A stretch of 64,000 nucleotides of DNA, from positions 48,918,655-48,982,654 of the forward strand of contig OY720347.1 of NCBI GenBank assembly GCA_963082975.1, given 5' to 3'. Positions 10,972 to 20,569 of the stretch are shown here, in pieces. Within the stretch, counting starts at the first letter, position 1. Each line of letters starts with the position of its first letter. The notes beneath the pieces were generated by a model that saw only the letters and a list, made by a program, of their open reading frames with translations, was not told the origin of the DNA and ran no database searches. A program made the translations under genes and the position numbers. This DNA comes from Labia minor (taxonomy: Eukaryota; Arthropoda; Insecta; Dermaptera; Spongiphoridae).

Positions 10972-11556
10972 ATAATAATAATAATAAAGCGAATATTTGT
11001 TACGAAAATTTTATACTGTTATATGTCTTTCGAAATGATCCCTTTATTTTTCTCTATTTCTCTCTCACTCACACTCTCAACTAAAATTTATCTTATTCTC
11101 TAGATTGTAAGAAGTTTCACTTCCGCCACGTGTACGATGCTGCACATTTTGCTTTTTTTCAATATAAGTTTTTTTTTTCTTATTCTTACTATACAATATA
11201 TTTACGAACACAAAAAAAAAATTCTAACAGTAGATGGTGGGAGTTGGCGGGACATGAAAAAGTACTTGAACGCGTTCCGGTTCTGAAAAAAGGTAAGGGA
11301 ACGTCGTTCCCCCGCGCTCCCCTGCCAATACACCACTGTCTATACATGTTTGTTGTGATTGGATGGTTAATTCATAAATCTTATCATTTGACCATATTTT
11401 GACTATTTCTTAATCAAGTTTGAATCTATATTCACTATTAGATTAATCATTAGTTTTATCATAGATATTAAAATTAAAATTAATAATAAACATTTAAAAG
11501 AAAATAATTTCGAATTTAAACTCTCACAATTTAACATTTTTTTGCATCATATAGTA

Positions 11557-12585
11557 GGGGTGGCCACACTTGGTGATACTTAGAGCCATAATGAAAAATC
11601 GAGCCAAATCGGAAAAAAATTTTATTTTTTTTTTTTTTTGGGGGGGGGGGTTCCGTAGTTACAGAAGCAAAAATTACGAATACGTGCTCGATTAAAATAC
11701 CTAATTATATTAATAATAAGTCGTACGCCCCGCATGCAATAATTCTGCTGTTGCTATTGTAATAAAGTAGAGTTGTGTTTAGGCCTAAAAGTCTTATCCA
11801 AGTCCTTCCATCAATCAATTTGTCATACTTCCAGTAGATCCAAATCTTATTCCAGTAGCGGTACCCATTTCCAGTGAATCTAGTTCTTCTTCATTCTCTT
11901 CAACTCAACTACAAGATCGTGTTTGAAACAAAAACACATCCACAATACAAACGGATTGGGAATCCGCCATCCACTACAAGACTACAAACAAAAGGCGACC
12001 CAGATCCACAACGAGTCATACCATATGGGAAAGAATTTCACTGGCTTGGAGTCATCTGGTTCGCTTAAGTATCATTGGATTCCATTTCTACAACATCCAG
12101 GATTTGGTTACACTATTCATTATTTCTATTTATTTTTACATCAACATTTTCGTTTGTATTATTTTATAATGTCTATTATTTTGTCTATATCTATTAATTA
12201 AACTATTGTTAAGGAGAAATCTGAGTTTCTTTATTCATTGATATCTTGAATTGCATCCTGATCGGAAGTTAACGGCCCCTGATTTATTTCAGCTTTTATC
12301 GAAGAGGTAATTGCTGTGCCAAGTACAGGACTAATAAGATTTGATTTTAATCAATCGAAGTTGGGACTGGAATTGTCACATTATATGCTTTGACAAGTAG
12401 ATCCGATACATTTTACAACAAAGTTTTTAAAACTTGCAGAAATAACTAAATTTTAAATTTCCTTTAAATAATTATATGTATGTAAATATGTATCATCACG
12501 TAGCCTTTTTCCAGTTTAATATATGTAAATTTTAAATTGTGATAATTTTAAATGTGGCTCGCGAGTCATGGTTTGGCCACCGTTG
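11557..12585. mobile_element. hAT-type element with 8-bp TSD
   Basis: The left end GGGGTGGCCACACTTGG pairs with the right end TGGTTTGGCCACCGTTG as an imperfect inverted repeat. Both flanks are ATATAGTA (11549-11556 and 12586-12593). The first two bases expected at the left tip seem lost. The interior has poly-T and poly-G runs near 11622-11650 and a short less AT-rich stretch (about 11790-12065) with a Ser-rich frame. No transposase can be recognised. Confidence 0.65.
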
Positions 12586-12593
12586 ATATAGTA

Positions 12594-13088
12594 TAAAAAA
12601 TCTTAGGTATATTTTTTAAAATATAAATATAATTTCAGGTACACTTTCATTTGTTAATTAAAACCCTTTTATCTATTAAACAATTACCTTTTAATAAAGG
12701 TAGATGTAGACCCTTCTATAAGAGAACCAAAGTCTAAATCGATTGACCGTTTCACCCATTCTCCATCAAAACTTCAAAGTACTTGAACCACACTTTGCCT
12801 GGTAATAATGAAAAAAAAATATTTTCAACTCCATTAAAAGCAACAATTTTGTTATCAAATTTTACCTTTTTCAATTTAATTTTGTGATTACTAAATAAAA
12901 TAGATTTATTTTATTTTCATTCTTTTAATTAAAATGAATTTAATTTCTTAAGTTTAATATTTATTAAGAAATGTTTAGATTTTATATTATAAAATTCGAT
13001 GTTGAAAAATAGCTAATGAATAATGGTTTATACATTTTTATTGGAATAAAATTGAAATTCTAAGAAAGTTTTAAGTAAAACAATATTG
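12594..13088. other. AT-rich stretch without a gene
   Basis: No exon, RNA gene or delimited repeat was seen. Confidence 0.5.
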
Positions 13089-13625
13089 AACAAGCCATTT
13101 CGAATCCCATATGCATAGAAATAAAAAGTGCTACCCCGAGAGGCCAGTCCTGTTCCAACCTAAATGCTATATCTCTATACCACTTCTTCGACTTTCCCCC
13201 TCCTCTCCTGTTCTGAGTCCTGTTTTGTTCTGGTCATTTTTGGCCACTTGTTTAACTGACTTTGACCTGAGCATTTTACCCTTTCTGAACGGCGTTGAGC
13301 CTGCTTTCTCCTTCGTTTCCATTTGGAGACTTGATCAATGGCAAAGAGTGTTTGTTTGAGGAGTTTGTTTGAGAAAAGTGTTTGAGATCCTTTTGCTCGA
13401 AGATACCACCATCTGAACCCCCTCATCCTCTTCATTTCTATATTGTATTCCTTTCCTTTCTTCATTCCCCGCAAGAGCTATCTTTGATCGACCACGGCCA
13501 TCTTACAAGAACATCGAGCTTTAGTTGAAGAATCTCGTCGCTGCAGTCGAACACCGGTCTCCGAGAGAAGCAGCGTCTCAGTTCTGTGCATTGAACGCGT
13601 GGCATGATTGAAATTCCGGGCCTAT
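13089..13625. other. GC-elevated block of unknown nature
   Basis: About 540 bp are clearly less AT-rich than either flank, with pyrimidine-rich tracts on the plus strand. Opposed frames at 13111-13359 (plus) and 13175-13474 (minus) do not resemble known proteins. Possibilities are a solo LTR (an AATAAA lies just downstream near 13700), a 5' UTR or promoter, or an old element. I could not find paired termini or a target duplication. Confidence 0.3.
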
Positions 13626-13882
13626 TAACCTGGTTTGATCGATTTCATACTGTTTATGTGTATATAGTTTCTGTTTTAATCAATATATTAATTATTTTAA
13701 ATAAAAAGCTCAGAAAATAATATATTTGAGTGTTCTTTCCTTATAACAAATATCACAATTCATTACCTTTCGTTTAGAGTCATAGACCCTATCTCTCTTC
13801 AGGTTATTTTCGAGAGAAAATAGCTTGTAATTATTCCAACGACAATAAGAATCTCTTTCTGAGACATTCGAAGTTGTTTGAA

Positions 13883-14158
13883 GATGTTTGATAGTTTTTC
13901 ACATGATTAAAAATTGTATAAAACTGCTATATATAGAATTTCAGCTTGATTGAATCGCTGAAACTATCGGAATTAATTTTTTAACACGACTGCAAATCAC
14001 GCGCCAACACGTGACGTGGTGCCATCAATAAAGGAGCCAAAAACGTGCTAGTTTATTAAATATTATTTATTAATTTATAATTTATAATTAATTAATTATA
14101 ATTTAAATATAATATATGTTATTTCATCCAATTCAAATTGCGAGATACTCCAGCTAAT
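13883..14158 (-). repeat. Family A repeat, 5' part only
   Basis: The reverse complement of this region matches the first about 280 bp of family A, from AGCTGGAGTATCTCGCAATT to the TTTTTCACATGATT region. The microsatellite core and 3' hairpin are absent. Confidence 0.65.
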
Positions 14159-15930
14159 TTCCTAATACAAATGGGTGTAAATCTAAAAATTATTATAATT
14201 TTAAAAGTAATATTAATGTAAATTTTTAATAAAAGTAAATAAATAAGTTAAAATGCTAATTCAATCCAAGTGTAAATTCAATGGTGATAAATTGAAATTA
14301 TAGAAATGAGTAACCCTTCCGCATCATAAATTAATTTTCGATGCTGCAACGGTTCAATAGTTTTGCTCACGCCAGCAATATTTTCATACAAGAATTCGAA
14401 AAAAAATCAATTTTCATGAAAACGACCTCAATTCTTAGATTACAAAATCAAATAAAGATTTAGATATCATTTTATTTGTTAAGTGACTCCTGTGTGCTCG
14501 ATTCGTTTCAATTCTTTCCGAAACCCAAGGAAATCCGTAAACGTCTATTTATCTTTGTCTCTCTTACACGTATTGTATTGTATTGTGTGTATATATACGA
14601 GTTTTAAAAAGAGAATGGAAAAGAAAAGTACAAAAAAAAAAAAAATAGATGATAAAATAAGCTCCTATACATGACCGTCTTTTTATCCGCATGAATCTAT
14701 TTTAAAGTACAAACGTCTTTTTTAGTTTTAATTATCATTAGTAATTATTTATTTTGTAATTCATATTTATATCGAAATCTTATTTCTAATATTTTAAGTT
14801 ATGAGTTATGTATTTATAAAATGAAATAAAAAAAATTATACTTTACCACCTGGGTTGAAGAATGTTTTATTGCGTGACTGTCTAGGAATATTAATAAATT
14901 GGCTAGGTCGAATATTATAAATTCAATTTAATATGCTATTCTTATAATTATCTCTATTTGTACATAGTCTATAGATCATCCTCAATCTATTTATATATTC
15001 ATAGTAATAAAACAGTCACCGAACTTAAAGAAAAATTAAATAAATAAAGTCACACACACACATTAAATAATATATAATTTATTTTATATAGATATAATAT
15101 TATTTTTAATATTAAAAAAAATGAAATTTCTAGTAGCATTATTTTATCAAATAATAAAATTTGCTGCGACCAGGTATGAACAAATAGAAAGTAAAGTTTA
15201 CAAAAATGTTTTTTTTCTGCTTTCCAAGATGAATCTTAACATGAGGGGGAAAACTGTGGTCTTGAATTGCATACCACATCTATCTTAAGTTAATAGGGAT
15301 CCTCTAATTTACAACCACGTCAGTGCAAATTAAATTCTGTCAAGATGAAAGAAATACTATGTAATTTTCTTTCTTCCTTTTTGCTTATAATTCTCACCTC
15401 AACTTTAATTTTCTAATTGATATTAATTAACTTTATTTTTATTAATTAATCTCTTGTCTAAAGTCATTTTAATATTTCTGATTATTTTATTAAATAAATA
15501 TACAATATAACTATAGGTAATGTTATTCTTTTGTCTCTATTATTTTAGTTCAATAAAAGCTTATTCCTCAAAATATGTAGATAAAAAGTATAGAAATGGG
15601 TTTGAGGTACAGAGTCTAAGTTTGAAGTAAAGAATTTTTTAAATTTTAAATCTCGAAGTTTTTCAGAATTATTCAAATTTGAATTTTTAGATGTAATTCT
15701 ATAATAAAATGAAATAAACCCAAAAAATGGAAGGTAGAAATGTAAGGTAGAGTTCTTTGTCTAGATGCAAAGATGATCAAAATCTTAAATTGAAATAGAT
15801 ATTAAAATATTTTTTGTCATTAGATTTTTATAAATATTTTAAAGGTAAACATATTTTTTAGATATAAAATAATTATGTAAGAAAGATTTCTGATCACCCA
15901 ATATTTCATGTATTGTATGTAATGTTTAAT
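14159..15930. other. AT-rich stretch without a gene
   Basis: Nothing is supported on either strand. The frame at 14483-14674 ends in poly-A-encoded lysines and is not credible. Confidence 0.55.
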
Positions 15931-16197
15931 CAGTGATGTTGAAGAGCCGGAACGCTCCGGAAAGTCGTTCCGGTTCTTCCTTTTTGGACAGGAACGCGTT
16001 CCGGAACTAAAGATGATTTCTGATAACAAGATTTGTCTGACGTATTGGAAAAAAAAAAAATTAAAAAGAATTGCTGATTTTTTTTCTAATTTTTGACGAA
16101 TTTTTATATGTATTATTATAAACCGGCTTGTTTTTCCGAACCGTGAACAGGAGTCCGGAACGCGTTCCGGTAAAAAAAAATTAGCACAACACCACTG
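15931..16197. mobile_element. 267-bp hAT MITE with perfect 8-bp TSD and palindromic GGAACGCGTTCC motifs
   Basis: Ends are CAGTGATGTTG and CAACACCACTG. Both flanks are TGTTTAAT (15923-15930 and 16198-16205). The short interior holds repeated GGAACGcgTTCC motifs: near 15950-15976, at 15991-16004 and a perfect 16-bp palindrome CCGGAACGCGTTCCGG at about 16155-16170. The same motif occurs near the right end of the hAT at 8007-11338, so this is probably a deletion derivative of that group. Confidence 0.85.
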
Positions 16198-16205
16198 TGT
16201 TTAAT

Positions 16206-17405
16206 ACTTTGATTTGATACTTGAATATAACAAAATGAAAAATAAAGAAAAATAACTTTTATCATATTAAATATTTTTTTTAAGATCCATGATGAAATCC
16301 AGATAGCACAGGGTTGAAAAGACCATGTATACAGATCTAAGAAGGTCGCGGTTCACTTAAGCCCAAAGAGAGATGGTTTTAGTGGGTTAAATCCCAAACG
16401 TTGGAAGCTGCGGGCTGCCTAGTGCTTTTGAAGATTTCCATCTACTCTCATAGAAAAAAAATCAAGTATTAGTATATCCTCATCTTAAAAAGAATATTTT
16501 TCCCTTTGACTTTTCATGTATTAGTTAAATTAAAAATAAATAATAAATTTTTTTTTGTTTGATTAAAATAAATTATTAAATAAAATAAAACCTACACATA
16601 AATATTGACTTAATTAAATTATTTCAATTTCTAGTTACAATTCAGCCAGATGTTCAATCTAATGATGTATGATGGGCAGAAAACAAAAACGAGCCTCACG
16701 AAAGTAAATCTTGCTCCGTCCAATCAACTCAAAAATCACCCTATGACTTGAACTATGACCCTGTATGACAATTTCGTAGCGACCGCAACGACATTAGACC
16801 AAAGTGTACAAACTAAAATAGTGTTTTTTCCGTTGGAATTTGTAAGTGGAATGTGCCCAATAAAACGGGAAAATTACCCCGAAATAACTTCTTAAAACAT
16901 TTATCTTCATAGATATATTTTGAAATTATATTTTTATATAATAGAAATTTAAAAATTAATTCTAGATATGTTCGTATTAACAAACATAAAAAATAGTTTA
17001 TTTATTTAATTAAAATTTATTTTATTTAGATTAAATGAAAAGAAAATATGAATTTAAAAAATAAATGAAAAATTATCTAAAAGTTTTTTGAGAAAAAAAA
17101 ATTAATAAAAAGTTAATAAATATTGTATTATTTTATACAACTATTTTATTTTATAGAAAACTATCAACTAATAAATTTAAAAACCTAATTTTTTTGCAGT
17201 TAAGTCTAAAACGCTTTAACGATTTATATTAAACTCGATCTATCAATTAAATTTTTTTTTAATATTAAGTTAACTTTCAAATTGTTAATGATCATAAAAA
17301 ACTGGCAGATGCAATATTTATTTACTAAATTGACAAATAACTTATATAATAGAAATTTAATAATTATATAAGTCTAGATATGTATTCGTATAAGTCATAT
17401 ATTAA
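16206..17405. other. Intergenic stretch with two less AT-rich blocks
   Basis: The block at about 16285-16440 is of unknown origin. The second, 16644-16896, begins after a good acceptor (ATTCAG) and stays open on the plus strand in one frame for about 83 codons apart from a single TGA near 16749. A possible donor (AAA|GTAAAT) sits inside it. Neither block resembles a known protein, so they may be decayed element pieces or a broken exon. Confidence 0.3.
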
Positions 17406-17821
17406 AATAGCTGGAATGTCTCCACTCGACTATCTCGCAAATGTAAATTGGATTAATTAAAACTTATATTATATTTAAATTAAATTTAATTAATTAAATT
17501 ATAAATTAAAATTAATAAATTATATTTATTAAACAAGCGCGTGTTTGGCTCTTTGTTGATAACACCAAGTCACGTGCCGCGCGTGATTTGCAGTCGTGTT
17601 AAAAAATTAATTCAGGTACTTTCAGGGATTCAATCAAACTGAAATTCTATATATAGGAGTTTTATACAATTTTTAATCATGTGAAAAACTATCAAAGATA
17701 TATCTTTATTTTTACGGTCAATTTAGAGGAATAAAATATAAACCTGGTAGGTAATGACCCTCTTCAGGATGAGCTACATTTCTCAAAAGTTGATAGAAAA
17801 CTACTAATTTTGAATAATGTC
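17406..17821 (+). repeat. Family A repeat, 5' part (split copy)
   Basis: This is the left part of one family A copy, starting CTGGAATGTCTCCACTCG. The sequence stops at AATAATGTC, where the Gypsy element has inserted. The middle resumes at 26374-26404 and the end at 28615-28798, so the three pieces join into one ordinary copy. Confidence 0.8.
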
Positions 17822-18522
17822 TGTCATGTTCCCACGGCTACTTGTGCTCACATAACTAGAATAAGTTATTATAGGGATTGACAGGGTCCACTATCTGTCA
17901 ATCAACTTCGTAATTTAGTGTATTCTGACCCGACCTAACATCTGGTCAAAGGATGGTCCATCCTAACCCTTTCTTTAGATTTAAGTTATTATAGGGATTG
18001 ACAGGGTCCACTATCTGTCAATCAACTTCGTAATTTAGTGTATTCTGACCCGACCTAACATCTGGTCAAAGAATGGTCCATCCTAACCCTTTCTTTAGAT
18101 TTAAGTTATTATAGGGATGAACAAAGCCCAAGAAATGTCAACCCACCTAATTAATTTAATATCTGCTAGCAATTAACGTCATGACCAAGAGACGGCTAAG
18201 TGTCGTCCAGATGAATGTCTTAAATCACCCACCTAGACACTTTCTTCCCACAGCCCCTTCTACGAACCTCCATGTGTCCCCTCAGCTCCCCCGCCCCTAG
18301 TCAAGTAATATATATATGGAGAGCAGAAATTGCAGACAATTCAATTGCTAGTCTTTAGTTCTTAGTTTTAGTTTTAAGAAACTCAACACACACCTTTTCG
18401 GCCTTGTATGATTTTGTAACAAGTTCACAAATAAAACTTCTATTTCCTTCTTTATAAAAATTCGCCTTTTATTGTTACCTTTTAACTACCTACTATCCTA
18501 GTAGGAAGGTAAGTACATAACT
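17822..18522 (+). repeat. 5' LTR of the Gypsy element
   Basis: It starts TGTCATGTTCCC and ends GTACATAACT. The U3 carries two tandem 120-bp units (17862-17981 and 17982-18101) that differ at one base (GGATGG versus GAATGG) and the start of a third unit at 18102. Each unit begins at TAAGTTATTATAGGGAT. The TATA-like TATATATAT is at 18309-18317 and the polyadenylation signal AATAAA is at 18430-18435. Confidence 0.95.
18309..18317 (+). promoter_or_regulatory. TATA-like box of the LTR promoter
   Basis: TATATATAT sits at the U3 end, about 115 bp before the AATAAA, a usual spacing for a short R region. The matching copy in the 3' LTR is at 26160-26168. Confidence 0.55.
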
Positions 18523-18535
18523 GGCACAGTCGGTA
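18522..18535 (+). promoter_or_regulatory. Primer binding site, tRNA-Ser type
   Basis: TGGCACAGTCGGTA directly abuts the 5' LTR, its first T being the last LTR base. The related Drosophila elements 17.6 and 297 use a very similar site matching tRNA-Ser. Confidence 0.75.
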
Positions 18536-19627
18536 TTTTTTGCGAACGTAATATTTTACGTAAACTTTTCTAAGTTTTATCGCGAACGGTGTTAAAACTT
18601 CAACATCTTGCTTCAATCTCCGATCATCTGACGGCGTCTGATCATCGTCTTCAGCTATCAAGAAGCAGGAGAAGTCACCGCGAGCTTACGAGCCTACCAC
18701 GACTACACGACACTGAGGAAAGCGACGCCCACTGCCTTAACGAGGAGCGGTTCAAGCAAATAATCCCAGGTCACCTATAAATACTAGGAGCGGTTATCAT
18801 CTCTCCGAAGGGCGCAGTCATCAAGGAAGGAAAAGAAGAAGAAAAAACGTGAGCCATATAAACAATCATACACCAAAATTAATTAAGCCTAAATTTAAAT
18901 AAATAAAATCAAAATTATAAATAAAAATTTTAACAATTAAATAATTTTTAAATTAATTAAAATAAAAAAATATAATAATAAATTGCCATTTAAATATAAT
19001 AATAATTAAATAAAGAAAAATAATAATTAAATAAAGAAAAATATTAATTAAATAAAGAAAAATAATAATTAAATAATGAAAAATAAATAAATGATATTAA
19101 ACTAAATAATTAATTAAAATAAAATAATAAAAGAGAATTGATTGAAATAATTAAACGATAATAAAATAATCTTTGAATAGTTAATTAATAATAAATCTGA
19201 GAAGGAGCGGTCATTTTTACGCAGCTGTATCTCAGGAATATAACGTAATTAACAATAATAAAGATACTCCGAGGAAGTTTGATCCATTAATGCGACCAAA
19301 CCTCGTGAAAAAGTTAGGAATAAAATAAAGAAATAAAAAAAAAAAAAAAAAATTAAATAATTGATTGAATTGTAATAATAAATAATAATTGAATAATTAA
19401 TTAAAATAAAAGTGAATAACTGATTAAATAAAAGAAATAATAATTAATTAAAAATTAAAATTAAATAAAATAATTTAAAATATAAAATAAATAAAAATTA
19501 AAATTGAATTATTAATAAAAAATAAATATAATAAATAGCTAAATAATTAATAATAATAAACAAACAATTAAAATAAAATAAAATAATTAAAAATTATAGT
19601 AAAAATAAAATAATCTAAGCTTCAAAA
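18536..19627 (+). other. Untranslated leader of the Gypsy element
   Basis: About 1.1 kb separates the primer site from gag. A less AT-rich start holds a 63-codon frame (18589-18780) that I take to be non-coding. The rest is A-rich with four roughly 21-bp repeats of the AATTAAATAAAGAAAAATA type (about 19000-19085). The motif AGGAGCGGT occurs three times (near 18741, 18787 and 19204). Its position suits packaging or export signals, but that is inference. Confidence 0.6.
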
Positions 19628-20569
19628 ATGAATGTAAGTGATTTATTAAATTGTATCCCCATTTTCACGGGCGACTCAAATAAATTGGAAAGGTTTATCA
19701 GTACAGTTGATGCGGTTTATAGAGGTATCTCCCACGACCACCATCAATTCCTCCTTTTGTTTGTTAGGAATAAAATTCAAGGCCAAGCCGACGAATTATT
19801 AACTCACGTTAGTCTGACCATTTGGGAAGATCTGAGAAAAGTGCTTAATGACTTATTTTTAGAAACAAAAGATGAGAGCACCCTCCGCCGCGAACTTTAT
19901 GACATGGAGAGGTCTCGAGCCAAAATTATAGATAGGTATAAAAAAATTCAGGAGCTTATCGGAAAATTCGCAGCGCGCATCAACGCGTCAAATGAAACCT
20001 CCAGTGGCAAGGATGTGGCCAAAAGGCATTTCGAAACAGATGCTGTTAACATTTTCGTTAGGTCTCTCCCGGAGCCAGAAAGATCGCAAATTATAGCGCA
20101 AAATTTCAAAACAATCAATGAAGTTTTTAGTTACTTATCGAATAAAACCAGTCTATTAAGTAGAGAGAACAATGTCAATAATTCCAATTCCAATGGACAG
20201 CAGAGGCCTAGACAATTCGCCCCCAGGAATCACTCCTATCATAATAATTACCATCGAAATTACCAACCCCCTCCCCGCCACAACAATCCACAAGGCCCCT
20301 TTAATCAATTTAATTCACCAAATTTTAACCAACCCCCCCAATTTAGAAACAATGGCAATCGCCAACATAACCCTCACCACAGCAACCCCTCCCGGTTCGG
20401 CAACCAACAACAAAATTTTTACCCCCCTCCCACCCCTATGAGTACTCAAACGACTAGATCACGAAATACTCGATCAGGCCAGTCTAGATTCAATGAATTT
20501 AATAACATCAGGGATGAAAATAATTATTTTTTAGAAACAAATGGCCAAAGACCCCCGCGCCGCAAATAA
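19628..20569 (+). CDS. gag: Gypsy Gag polyprotein
   Basis: A 313-residue structural protein of the particle. Residues 1 to about 180 form a predicted helical capsid-like part beginning MNVSDLLNCIPIFTGDSN. Residues about 185-313 are rich in Asn, Gln, His, Pro and Arg and lack the CCHC zinc knuckle, as is usual in errantiviral Gag, so RNA binding is probably through the Arg-rich tail. The ATG at 19628 is the first in the frame after the A-rich leader. The frame ends at TAA 20567-20569 and overlaps pol by about 45 bases. A slippery TTTTTTA at 20527-20533 lies in the correct register for a -1 shift into pol. No disruption is seen. Confidence 0.93.
   Translation: MNVSDLLNCIPIFTGDSNKLERFISTVDAVYRGISHDHHQFLLLFVRNKIQGQADELLTHVSLTIWEDLRKVLNDLFLETKDESTLRRELYDMERSRAKIIDRYKKIQELIGKFAARINASNETSSGKDVAKRHFETDAVNIFVRSLPEPERSQIIAQNFKTINEVFSYLSNKTSLLSRENNVNNSNSNGQQRPRQFAPRNHSYHNNYHRNYQPPPRHNNPQGPFNQFNSPNFNQPPQFRNNGNRQHNPHHSNPSRFGNQQQNFYPPPTPMSTQTTRSRNTRSGQSRFNEFNNIRDENNYFLETNGQRPPRRK
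20527..20533 (+). promoter_or_regulatory. Putative -1 ribosomal frameshift site
   Basis: The heptamer T TTT TTA is split by the gag frame as X XXY YYZ. The pol frame is closed by TAA at 20521-20523 just upstream and open afterwards, so shifting at this site yields an uninterrupted Gag-Pol. TGGCC (20542-20546) and GGCCA (about 20586-20590) could form a downstream stem. Confidence 0.75.

Larger units (their letters stand above)
8007..11338. mobile_element. Large composite hAT element (3.3 kb)
   Basis: The left terminus CAGTGATGTATTGG and the right terminus CCAATACACCACTG are inverted repeats. Flanks are CCTATACA (7999-8006) and TCTATACA (11339-11346), a 7/8 match to an 8-bp target duplication. 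The interior is a patchwork of other repeats: a degenerate 55-bp tandem repeat, a family A copy, a tRNA-like segment, a TA-rich tandem array, a family B-like piece and an endonuclease-domain frame. No hAT transposase is recognisable. The right subterminal region contains a GAACGCGTTCCGGTTC block shared with the small hAT at 15931-16197. Confidence 0.7.

Noticed and set aside
13111-13474. Opposed frames in the GC-elevated block
   Set aside because: They overlap on opposite strands and show no family resemblance; more likely a result of composition.
20172-20441. 89-codon frame inside gag
   Set aside because: An alternative frame of the Asn/Gln/Pro-rich Gag tail; low-complexity shadow.
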